From assembly GCA_005773145.1 (NCBI GenBank), contig SXHS01000155.1, forward strand, positions 1 through 15,452: DNA of 15,452 nucleotides, given 5' to 3'. This document shows positions 1 through 7,555 of this stretch, piece by piece. A program made the position numbers and the translations under genes. Each line of letters starts with the position of its first letter. Within the stretch, counting starts at the first letter, position 1. The DNA is from Planctomycetaceae bacterium. GTDB lineage: Bacteria; Planctomycetota; Planctomycetia; Pirellulales; Pirellulaceae. Below the pieces are notes generated by a model. That model did no database searches and was not told the DNA's origin. It saw nothing but the letters and a program-made list of their open reading frames with translations.

Positions 1-2376
1 CCCCAAATCCGTATACGTGCCTCGAATGGCCAATCGCTCATCGCGTCCCTCATTCCAATCCGCAGCGCTCCCCACGGTGCGATCCGCCCGCAACAGCAAT
101 TCAACCCTGCGATAGTGATCGACCAGCGGTTTAAGTTCTTGGCTTGCCGCGCGGCCATTCGAGAGCCATTGCAGTGTTAACGCATCGTTTATAATGCGAA
201 CATCCTCGTCGTCACAGACGCCCTCAGCCCAACGCTCAACCGCGCCGCGTATTACGTGCGCCAACCGGATCGCCCAGTCCGGCTCCGCTTGCAGCGTTGG
301 ACGGGCTGCGGCTGTGACCGCGACCGTGAACAGGGGCACAAACCGAGCCAACTCGTCCTGAGGTGGATGGCTGGGATCATGAACCCAGAGGCGCGTGATC
401 CCGAACCAGGAGCGCGGCCGCTCCAAATCGGCATCCTTCACACCACCAAGTCCCGATCGCGGTGGGAAATTGTTGTTCAACGACTTGGTCATCCACTCGA
501 CATAGATCCGACGCGGTGATCGGTCGGGGCTCCCCTCCAGCGAACTGAAATTGCCGGTCGTCACCGTCAGCCAGCTAGGGACCGCTTGCGTGAAGAACTG
601 CATCCGCTCGGAATGAAACGCGCGGTCCACATTGATGGCCTGCGCCGCGTGCCCTTCCCCCGCCACCTCGACGGAAAATGTAGTGGCCTGACTGGGGTCA
701 AACGCTGGACTCTGCACGCTACCAGCCAATCGGTCGGACCACACATGAGACCAGCGGCCGGCGGGGAGCACGTGCTTTACGGCCGCATCCCCCTCCAAGG
801 CCACCACGAGTTCCCCGGCTTGAACCCGACCATAGCGCATGCCATCTCCGTCCCACTGCCAACCTGCGGTGCCGTCATCACGCGAAAAGTCCGCCAGCAC
901 TTTCAGGCCTTGGTTCGCCGAGATGCGCCGATCTCGCTCCTGTTGGAACTCCTCCGCCGAGACGGGGTCTGTCTGGAATCGCTGCCAAAATTCGCCCAAC
1001 GACGTTGGAAAAGGCGGTGTCGTCTGCTGATGCTGGGGTTCTTGCTTCTTTACGGGATGTGCCTTGATACGTGCAACGATGCCCTCCAGGTCCCGCAGCC
1101 AGAGTTTCGCCACCTCCGTTCGAATCATGTCTTTAATCGGCCGAAGTTGGGCGATGACAGGCCCATTGAGTTCAACGGCTTCGATGGGACGCGGTATCCA
1201 ACGGGTACTCATGAATACGCCGGCCAACGCATAATAGTCGGTTTGCTCGATCGCATCGAGTTTGTGATCATGACATTGGGCACACGCAATCGTGGTGGCC
1301 AAGAACCCCTTACCGAATGTATCGATGACATTGGCAACCGCCTCCTGCGTGATCCCCTCGGCATCCGCATTGTCGCCATGTCGACGCTCGCCCAACCGTA
1401 GCGCCATGGGGCCGATCAGGCTCTCGTGCAGGCCCGTCACCCGATCGACACGAGGCTCCAGCAGATCGCCGGCGATCTGCTCGGCCACCAACTGCCGATA
1501 GGAAATGTCCTGGTTGAAAGCCCGGATCAGGTAATCGCGATAGTGATAGGCATGCTTGACCGGGATATCCCATTCATACCCGTGGGTATCCGAGTAGTGC
1601 ATCACGTCCATCCAATGTCGGGCCCAGTGCTCGCCGAAGTGGGGACTCGCCAAAAGTTGGTCCACCCCCCTCTCGTAGGCGGCGTCGGACGGTTCCGCCA
1701 CAAACTGCTCGACCCATTCCGCATCCGGTGGCAATCCCGTGAGGGTTAGACAGAGTCGGCGTGCCAGTTCACGTGGCGCAGCGGCTGGGGCGGGAGCCAA
1801 CTCATGTGCCTCAAGCGCTGCCAATATGAATCGATCGACGGACGATTGAGCCCAATGCGACCGCCGCACGCGTGGCAGAGCCGCATCCTGCACCGGATGC
1901 AAACTCCACCACTGCAGACGCTGCTGATACTGCGACTCCCAATCGCTTGTGGAGGAACGGTTTGTCAATTCACCCGCTCGCGGATCGGGTGCCCCCATTC
2001 GCACCCAAGTCGTCAAGTCGGCGATCACTTGCGGCGGCAATTTCGATTGCTCCGGCGGCATCGCCGACTCACCATCGGTGTGTCGCACGGCGCGAATCAA
2101 CGGGCTACGATCGGGATCGCCAGGGACAATCGCCGGCTGACCCGACGCGCCTCCAGCCTGCCATCCCGCCCGCAAATCAAGCCGCAGGCCCCCCTGGGGG
2201 TCACCCGACTCACTGCTATGGCACTCATAGCAATGGGCCACCAGGACCGGGCGAATTTTTTGCTCAAAGAATTCGACGCCTTGTGGCGAATCGGCCAGCA
2301 GCTTGCCGATTGGCATGCCGAAGCCGAGCACGGCCACACCGATGGAAAGACACGTCGGTAGCAGTCGTCGCACCAT
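1..2376 (-). CDS. PSCyt1 / DUF1549 / DUF1553 domain protein, C-terminus cut by the window edge
   Basis: The frame is open from ATG 2376 to the left edge (792 residues, no stop), so the C-terminus is missing. Residues 1-29 look like a signal peptide (basic MVRR, then a hydrophobic stretch ending near LLADS). Residues 34-110 match planctomycete cytochrome C domain PSCyt1, with the haem-type motif CYECH (C49, C52, H53) and a later MPP (106-108). Residues about 177-393 match DUF1549, including a second CxxCH, CAQCHDHK (365-372). A long, mostly beta-looking middle region follows, and RLAIRGTYTDLG at the edge matches the start of DUF1553. Family members are exported, and many are thought to act in polysaccharide degradation or redox chemistry, but the reaction is unknown. 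A partner DUF1501 gene often follows and would lie outside this window. A GGGGCG sequence precedes the ATG, and a TATACT -10-like hexamer lies at 2440-2445 without a clear -35 box. Confidence 0.93.
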   Translation of the reverse strand, partial: MVRRLLPTCLSIGVAVLGFGMPIGKLLADSPQGVEFFEQKIRPVLVAHCYECHSSESGDPQGGLRLDLRAGWQAGGASGQPAIVPGDPDRSPLIRAVRHTDGESAMPPEQSKLPPQVIADLTTWVRMGAPDPRAGELTNRSSTSDWESQYQQRLQWWSLHPVQDAALPRVRRSHWAQSSVDRFILAALEAHELAPAPAAAPRELARRLCLTLTGLPPDAEWVEQFVAEPSDAAYERGVDQLLASPHFGEHWARHWMDVMHYSDTHGYEWDIPVKHAYHYRDYLIRAFNQDISYRQLVAEQIAGDLLEPRVDRVTGLHESLIGPMALRLGERRHGDNADAEGITQEAVANVIDTFGKGFLATTIACAQCHDHKLDAIEQTDYYALAGVFMSTRWIPRPIEAVELNGPVIAQLRPIKDMIRTEVAKLWLRDLEGIVARIKAHPVKKQEPQHQQTTPPFPTSLGEFWQRFQTDPVSAEEFQQERDRRISANQGLKVLADFSRDDGTAGWQWDGDGMRYGRVQAGELVVALEGDAAVKHVLPAGRWSHVWSDRLAGSVQSPAFDPSQATTFSVEVAGEGHAAQAINVDRAFHSERMQFFTQAVPSWLTVTTGNFSSLEGSPDRSPRRIYVEWMTKSLNNNFPPRSGLGGVKDADLERPRSWFGITRLWVHDPSHPPQDELARFVPLFTVAVTAAARPTLQAEPDWAIRLAHVIRGAVERWAEGVCDDEDVRIINDALTLQWLSNGRAASQELKPLVDHYRRVELLLRADRTVGSAADWNEGRDERLAIRGTYTDLG

Positions 2377-2477
2377 CGTGTGAGGCGCCCCGGATTCAAA
2401 ATCGGAGATAAGACCACGTCCCTGCCTGTGATACCACCCAGTATACCAGGGCCTGAGGCCGTTTATAGGCCAGCCGA

Positions 2478-2561
2478 TCGCTTACCGCCCAGCCGAAGGC
2501 GCCGGCGCAGCACGCCGCAGATTGCCGTAACCGCCGGCGCCTTCGGCTGGGCGGTAAACGA
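2478..2561. repeat. Long inverted repeat (26-bp perfect stem, 24-nt loop)
   Basis: Positions 2482-2507 are the exact reverse complement of 2532-2557. After one mismatch (2481/2558), three more pairs extend the stem to 2478 and 2561. The loop is 2508-2531. The arms are very GC-rich and contain GCCGAAGGC and GCCGGC sub-palindromes. The element lies about 60 bases past the mnmE stop and about 100 bases before the next start codon, so it could end mnmE transcription, stabilise the mRNA 3' end, or be a copy of a dispersed palindromic repeat. No U-run follows the stem on either strand, so a classical intrinsic terminator is not supported. The rest of 2377-2620 holds nothing else clear. Confidence 0.9.
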
Positions 2562-2620
2562 AGTCGCCCAAATTCCCGGAAAGAACGCCTGGCCCTGCGC
2601 GGGAATGCAACAGCCTTGGG

Positions 2621-4009
2621 TCATTTCCCGATACAGAACCGGCTGAAGATACGATCCAATAGGTCTTCCGTGTAAATCGCACCCACCACTTGCCCAAGCT
2701 CGTCCAGCGCCAGATGGAGATCGGCCGCGATCAGCTCGTCCCCCGCGCCGTCGTCCAGAATGTCGATTGCCCGGCCCAAGGCCTCGCCGCACCGCCGGAG
2801 CCCATCCCCGCAACGTGCCGCAGTCGAACTCACGACGGTCGAGTCCTGGCATGAATCCCGAGCCAGAAACTCCAGGATCAAGGCCTGTAGACGGTCCAAT
2901 CCGGTCCGAGTGCGACTGCTTGTGGCCACCATCGGCACTCCAGGAACCCCAACGTGTGGATTCCGATTCGAATCGACGAGATCCATTTTGGTCGCCACTA
3001 CGATGCGCGGAGGGGAATGCGTAGTCGCCTGCGGCCACGGCGGCAACGCACTGCCTAACTGAAGCTGCGAGGCCTCCACGCACCATAGTTCCAGGTCCGC
3101 GAGTCGCCGTGACTGTTGTGCCATGGACTGCGCCGCCTCATACAGAGGACGATGGTCGCTGTCCGCCTGGATACCGGCAGTATCTACGAGTTCGACCCGC
3201 AACTGTTGCCAGTCGACGGTCGCCGTAAGGTAGTCGCGTGTTGTGCCTGGAGTGTCGGAGACAATCGCTGCGTCCCGCCCCAAGAGCGCGTTCCACAAAC
3301 TGCTCTTCCCCGCGTTGGCAGCGCCTAGGAATACCACACGTGGCTGGAGTTGCGTGGCGTCCGAGTTCCGCAACCGATCGCGCAGGCGGTCGATGGCTTC
3401 CATGGCAACCCGCAACCGGTTACGCACCTCCTGGACACTGACAAACTCGATATCCTCGTCGACAAAATCAAGCCCAGCCTCAACATCCGCAAGCAGATCG
3501 AGTAATTGGTTGCGCAGTTCGTGAATCGGCTGGGACATACCCCCCGCCAACTGCAACAGGGCAGCCCGAAACTGTGTCGCACCATGGGCCTCGATCACAC
3601 CCAATACGGCCTCGGCCTGTACCAAGTCCAGTCTGCCGGCCAAGAACGCGCGCAGGGTGAACTCACCGGGACCGGCCACGCGAGCCCCGTGCTTGCAGAG
3701 CGTCCGTAGCGTTGCCTGTAGTAGCGGCGGCGAACCCAGCGTGTGAAGCTCGGCCATCGGCTGCCGCGTGTAGCTGCGCAAATTCGGCCAGAGATAGACA
3801 TCGCACGGCAAGACGCCGATGCCGTCATCGAGATGGAGTGTTCCGCTGACGACATGGGGCGTTCGGATTGTCTCCCACGTCCACTCGTCGTTCAGGGTCA
3901 GACATGGACGCAGGACCGCCAAAATGGCCGGGCCACTAAGCCGCACGATTCCTCGCGCGGCGCCACCATTGGCCGTGGCAATCGCGGCAATGGTGTCGTC
4001 CGTATTCAT
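2621..4009 (-). CDS. mnmE: tRNA uridine-5-carboxymethylaminomethyl(34) synthesis GTPase MnmE (TrmE)
   Basis: MnmE is a cytoplasmic GTPase that, with MnmG, installs the (carboxymethyl)aminomethyl group at C5 of wobble uridine 34 in certain tRNAs. This 462-residue product has normal family length. The N-terminal folate-binding domain begins MNTDDTIAAIATA and contains GPGEFTLRAFL (113-123) and KLDL/QAEA-like RLDLVQAEAV (126-135). The G domain shows the P-loop GAANAGKSS (229-237), G2 DTPGTTRD (252-259), G3 DTAG (276-279) and G4 TKMD (340-343). The C-terminus is the diagnostic FCIGK (458-462), whose Cys is conserved in the family. The G4 motif has Thr instead of the usual Asn of NKxD, and the family's HGG near residue 90 reads LGS. 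The start is 27 bases downstream of the yidC stop, implying co-transcription. No clear Shine-Dalgarno is visible. Confidence 0.97.
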   Translation of the reverse strand: MNTDDTIAAIATANGGAARGIVRLSGPAILAVLRPCLTLNDEWTWETIRTPHVVSGTLHLDDGIGVLPCDVYLWPNLRSYTRQPMAELHTLGSPPLLQATLRTLCKHGARVAGPGEFTLRAFLAGRLDLVQAEAVLGVIEAHGATQFRAALLQLAGGMSQPIHELRNQLLDLLADVEAGLDFVDEDIEFVSVQEVRNRLRVAMEAIDRLRDRLRNSDATQLQPRVVFLGAANAGKSSLWNALLGRDAAIVSDTPGTTRDYLTATVDWQQLRVELVDTAGIQADSDHRPLYEAAQSMAQQSRRLADLELWCVEASQLQLGSALPPWPQATTHSPPRIVVATKMDLVDSNRNPHVGVPGVPMVATSSRTRTGLDRLQALILEFLARDSCQDSTVVSSTAARCGDGLRRCGEALGRAIDILDDGAGDELIAADLHLALDELGQVVGAIYTEDLLDRIFSRFCIGK

Positions 4010-4036
4010 AAGCCAGTTGAGGTGGTGACGCCGGGA

Positions 4037-6559
4037 TTAGTTACGGCGTTTCGATCGCTGTGGACGGGCGACGGGCACGGGAACGGCCGCAGCCACTGCC
4101 GTCGACTGCTTGCGTTTCCCCTGCATCACGCGCTCGGCAACCCCCCACAAACTGGATGTGATGAAGTAGATGCACAAGCCACTGGCCACCTTGTGGAACA
4201 TGACGCCCATAAACAACATCATGAAATTCATCATCTGTTGCTGCATGCGCTGTTGGTCATCCGTCGCGGGTGGCGTGAACAATTTTTGATGTACCAAGAA
4301 CAAAGCCACGGTGATCAGTGGCAATAGATTCAAATACGGGCCGAGCCATCCCGTCTCCCCTGCCAGGATCGCCGGCACCCATTGCTGCCAATCCCAGAAC
4401 TTATCGGGGCCGGCCAAATTGGAACACCACGACAGTCCAGGAATCAGTGGAGCTTGACGGAGGGCAATATCCACGCTCAGTCCGCGATAGAGGCCGATAA
4501 AAATGGGAAGCTGAAGAAACATCAGTAAGCAGCCGCCAAACGGATTGTAGTTATGCTTGGCGAACAATTCACGTTGTGCCGCCGTTCGCTTCTCCATATC
4601 GTTGCCATACTTCTCCGCGATCCGCTTCATCTCGGGGGCAAGTTCCTGCATGATCTGAGCGTTTTGGGCCATTTTGCGGCTGAGCGGAAACAAACAACCG
4701 CGCACCAGTAGCGTCAACAGAACGATGGCGATGCCCCAATTGAGTACGACGGCATGGAAAGCGTGCAAGATCGTCAGCAACACCTTGACCACCGGACCAA
4801 ACCAGCCATATACGATCAACTCACTGAGACCGTATTGCGTTAAGATCGCATCGTCCTTGGGTCCAAAGAAGAGTGCATAACGGTCCCTATGAGACTCGCC
4901 AGCCGGGATCGCTACCGTCTTACTGGTCATTCGAAACGTCACATCGGTCTTGGTATCGCGCTCCGTATCGGGTGAACCAACGACCTTGGCTTCTAACCGG
5001 TCGATTTCCAGTCCAGCGGAGTCCGGCGACGCCGCTGTTTCACCGCCATCTGTCAACATCATGGCGGCAAAATATTGGCTGTCGACACCGGCGTAATGGA
5101 GGCGGACCGCGGGTGGGTTGGCTGCCAAAATCGTATCAGGATTGGCCGTACGGGCCGCCTTGTCGGTCTTGACGGCGTTCTTGACGATCTCGCCGCAGGC
5201 CATCAGCTGGTGAGACTTGTCGTCGACCCGATAGGCCACGTCTCGAAGCCCAGCGCCGCTGAACTTGCGCGGATGCACCTTGGTCGAGTACCACCAACCC
5301 TCCAAGAGCGTTCCGGTGGGACCGTAGAGTTGGTAGGCAAGCTGCGTTGGCTTGGGTGCTAGGTTGCGCAACTCCACTTCCATGGTCAGGTGATAGGCCC
5401 GGTAGCTCAAATCCTCACGCGCCGACTCGGGAACTGGCACCAGCCGATACCGTTTGATCAATTCGATGGGCCCTGATTGCCCGACTTGTTCCAACTGCTT
5501 CTCAGAAAGCAACAGATGGAATTCGACTCCGGGTGCCGCTGAATCATCCAGGGAGCGGACCGCCCATTGCAGGTCCTGCATCGAATTGAGGCCAGGGAGC
5601 GTCTGTTCGCCGAACGCCAACGACGTGTCACCAACCTTCGTCAACTCCACCCCGTAGGACCCTTGGTCGGCTGTGGCGGGGACACCCGGCATCGCCGGAT
5701 GAGGATGCACCACTTCTACGGGGCGGCGGCCCAAAGTCGTGCGAAAGGTCAAACGCTGACGCGCCGGCTGGCCGGGGACAGATCGCTCGACCGTCAACTC
5801 GATCTTCTCGCCGGGCCGACGCTGTTTCAGCCAATACTCGAATTCGGCCGTATTGGCGATGGGCTGTGTGCCGACCGCCACAATCACGTCTCCTGAACGA
5901 TCCGGAGATAAAGATAAATAGCCCTGTCCGTCCGCCACCAAACTGGGTCCCTGCAAACCCACGGAAGACGATGGCCCACCGGATTCCGCTCGGGCAGCGG
6001 GGGTGCCTGGCACAACCACATGCACCCGGCAACCGCCCGTGGGGACATCCGCCAGCTCCAGGTGCCCCAGATAGCCCCCCGTATCGTCCACGTCGGTAAA
6101 TCGCGCGTCACTAAGTTCCACCCGGCGAACGGACCCGCCGCGCGTATCAAAGACCACCGCCAAGCGATATGGACTGGCGGGGTCCACAGATCCCAACGCC
6201 ACAAGTTGCCGTGGGCGGTCGGTCGATATCGCCTCGACTGGCAACGCCGGCTCAGCGGCCGGATCCTGCGACGTCGCCTTGGCAGCGGAACGATCGGGCC
6301 CCGCGTCGCCGGGCGGCGATAGAGCCATGGAATCAGATTCCTTCGTCGCGTCCTTGTCCTTTGCCTTGCCATCGTTGGCCAATACGCCGCTGGGGGAAGA
6401 CTTCTGGTCCGTGGCCTCGGCGGGCACGGCCTGGCCGTTCATGGCATCCGCCTGCGGCACCTCGGGTGGTTGCGGCGGTACGACCAACGAGCGAAGGCTG
6501 GCCCAACCCACTAGCACCACCAGGGATACCAGCCAAAATCGGATAATGCGTTTATCCAC
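4037..6559 (-). CDS. yidC: Membrane protein insertase YidC with a PDZ-like insertion in the periplasmic domain
   Basis: YidC inserts and folds inner-membrane proteins, alone or with Sec. The 840-residue product is far longer than the usual 550-600. TM1 is at residues 5-27. A low-complexity linker rich in Pro, Ala, Ser and Asp follows (28-115). The periplasmic domain starts near 118, and a PDZ-like segment sits at about 174-277: GCRVHVVVPGTPAARA (176-191), then GDVIVAVGTQPIAN (223-236) and PGEKIELTVER (249-259), split by about 30 extra residues. The conserved insertase core begins near 580 and contains the hydrophilic-groove Arg (R620 in LLVRG), the cytoplasmic hairpin 625-670, NPFGGCLLMFLQLPIFIGLY (672-691) and the last TMs to about 808. 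The tail is basic (GKRKQ...RSKRRN), which may help ribosome contact. The start is GTG with only a weak upstream GAG as ribosome site. mnmE follows after 27 bases; the jag gene often found between them is absent. Confidence 0.96.
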   Translation of the reverse strand: MDKRIIRFWLVSLVVLVGWASLRSLVVPPQPPEVPQADAMNGQAVPAEATDQKSSPSGVLANDGKAKDKDATKESDSMALSPPGDAGPDRSAAKATSQDPAAEPALPVEAISTDRPRQLVALGSVDPASPYRLAVVFDTRGGSVRRVELSDARFTDVDDTGGYLGHLELADVPTGGCRVHVVVPGTPAARAESGGPSSSVGLQGPSLVADGQGYLSLSPDRSGDVIVAVGTQPIANTAEFEYWLKQRRPGEKIELTVERSVPGQPARQRLTFRTTLGRRPVEVVHPHPAMPGVPATADQGSYGVELTKVGDTSLAFGEQTLPGLNSMQDLQWAVRSLDDSAAPGVEFHLLLSEKQLEQVGQSGPIELIKRYRLVPVPESAREDLSYRAYHLTMEVELRNLAPKPTQLAYQLYGPTGTLLEGWWYSTKVHPRKFSGAGLRDVAYRVDDKSHQLMACGEIVKNAVKTDKAARTANPDTILAANPPAVRLHYAGVDSQYFAAMMLTDGGETAASPDSAGLEIDRLEAKVVGSPDTERDTKTDVTFRMTSKTVAIPAGESHRDRYALFFGPKDDAILTQYGLSELIVYGWFGPVVKVLLTILHAFHAVVLNWGIAIVLLTLLVRGCLFPLSRKMAQNAQIMQELAPEMKRIAEKYGNDMEKRTAAQRELFAKHNYNPFGGCLLMFLQLPIFIGLYRGLSVDIALRQAPLIPGLSWCSNLAGPDKFWDWQQWVPAILAGETGWLGPYLNLLPLITVALFLVHQKLFTPPATDDQQRMQQQMMNFMMLFMGVMFHKVASGLCIYFITSSLWGVAERVMQGKRKQSTAVAAAVPVPVARPQRSKRRN

Positions 6560-6690
6560 GGTTTATGGTTCTCGACTAAAAGTAAGAATGAAAAATAATC
6601 GCATCCCAAATTTTTTTGCCCGATATCGGTCCAACCAGCCCCCCACGACGGACCCGCTGGGGAGCGATTATCCGATCGGCCCAGGGCCCA
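6560..6690 (-). promoter_or_regulatory. AT-rich leader upstream of yidC, candidate promoter region
   Basis: This 131-base gap between the metallophosphoesterase stop and the yidC GTG is markedly more AT-rich than its surroundings around 6575-6618. It contains a run of seven T after AAA (6608-6617) and a perfect 10-bp palindrome, CCGATATCGG (6620-6629). On the minus strand the palindrome is followed by an A-run and then TTTGGG and TATTTTTC-like sequence, a plausible setting for a yidC promoter. I could not define a convincing -35/-10 pair, so this is inference from base composition and position. Confidence 0.25.
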
Positions 6691-7440
6691 TCAATGGCCC
6701 GCCAGCAGACGGTCGCCGAGAAAATCATCCAGTTCTTGCTCGGCATGAATCTTGTCCGCGGTGATCTGGGCCGCGTAGGGAACTCGACGAAAATGGACGG
6801 TTTCGTCGTCGTATACCACGTAGGCGGCACGCGCGTCGCCATCGCGCGGCTGGCCGACACTCCCCACGTTTATCATCACCTTTTCTGTCCCCAACGGATA
6901 GCCGACGGGAACCTCGTGGGGAAAAACGAAACGAAGTTGCGATGAAAAAATTCCCGCCACGTGCGTATGCCCCTGGAAGGCCACCCGTCGGATTAGGGCA
7001 AATAATCCCTCCATCTTCCGCAGATCCTGCACGTCCTCAGGAAACACATACTCGCTTAACGGATTCCGCACCGACCCATGCACGAAGATCCGATCTCCAT
7101 CGCGGTGAAATCGAGGGAGTCGACAGAGAAAATCCCAGCGTGCTTGGCTCCGTTCGTCATCCGAGCACGGTGCGAGCTGTTTTCGGGTCCAACGCGCGGC
7201 ACGCTCCGCCGCACTGCTAAAGCCTTCGGGATCGTAGAGCACTGCCTCATCATGATTGCCCAGTAAGCAAACGGCGCAGTGCGCCATGACGAGATCGAGA
7301 CACTCGCGGGGGTTTGGGCCATAGCCAATGGTGTCCCCCAGGCAATAGATCGCAGTGATTTCCTGCCTGCTGATGTCCGCCAGAACCGCCCGCAACGCCT
7401 CCAAATTCGCATGCACGTCGCTAATAATCGCCCGCTTCAA
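6691..7440 (-). CDS. YfcE/MJ0936-like metallophosphoesterase
   Basis: This is a 249-residue calcineurin-like phosphoesterase with the full dinuclear-metal motif set: SDVH (D8, H10), LGDTIGYGPNP (GD at 35-36), GNHD (61-64), VHGS (H121) and GHTH (157-160). The pattern resembles the short YfcE/MJ0936-type phosphodiesterases and PrpE-like phosphatases, which are cytoplasmic. The true substrate (cyclic nucleotide, dinucleotide or phosphoprotein) cannot be read from the sequence. The start is TTG at 7440: SDVH begins seven residues later and no in-frame ATG or GTG lies nearby, so the TTG is well supported. Just upstream is a 16-bp tandem duplication, each copy carrying an AGGATG that could act as ribosome site. 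The gene lies 115 bases after the NeuB-like gene and 131 before yidC. Confidence 0.9.
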   Translation of the reverse strand: MKRAIISDVHANLEALRAVLADISRQEITAIYCLGDTIGYGPNPRECLDLVMAHCAVCLLGNHDEAVLYDPEGFSSAAERAARWTRKQLAPCSDDERSQARWDFLCRLPRFHRDGDRIFVHGSVRNPLSEYVFPEDVQDLRKMEGLFALIRRVAFQGHTHVAGIFSSQLRFVFPHEVPVGYPLGTEKVMINVGSVGQPRDGDARAAYVVYDDETVHFRRVPYAAQITADKIHAEQELDDFLGDRLLAGH

Positions 7441-7442
7441 AA

Positions 7443-7474
7443 CGCCTACATCCTGAATCGCCTACATCCTGAAT
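7443..7474. repeat. Perfect 16-bp tandem duplication next to the metallophosphoesterase start
   Basis: CGCCTACATCCTGAAT occurs at 7443-7458 and again, identically, at 7459-7474. It lies two bases upstream of the TTG start at 7440. On the coding (minus) strand each copy reads ATTCAGGATGTAGGCG, so the duplication doubles a possible Shine-Dalgarno (AGGA) and an ATG-TAG start-stop pair. Such a repeat could expand or contract by slippage and alter translation; that role is inference. Confidence 0.95.
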
Positions 7475-7555
7475 CTCAGAGGTGCTCACCACGGGCAAGC
7501 CGCAACTGCGGGCCCCTGGCGGATGCCACAGTTTACGTGCAGCGGCGTTGGACGG

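Noticed and set aside
586..1401. Long plus-strand open frame (271 residues) opposite the cytochrome-domain gene
   Set aside because: It lies antisense to a continuous minus-strand frame with clear PSCyt1 and DUF1549 motifs. Its translation has no recognisable domain and is a shadow of the GC-rich codon pattern.
2478..2561. Intrinsic terminator call for the long inverted repeat
   Set aside because: No U-run follows the stem on either strand and the 24-base loop is long for a classical terminator, so it is listed as a repeat.
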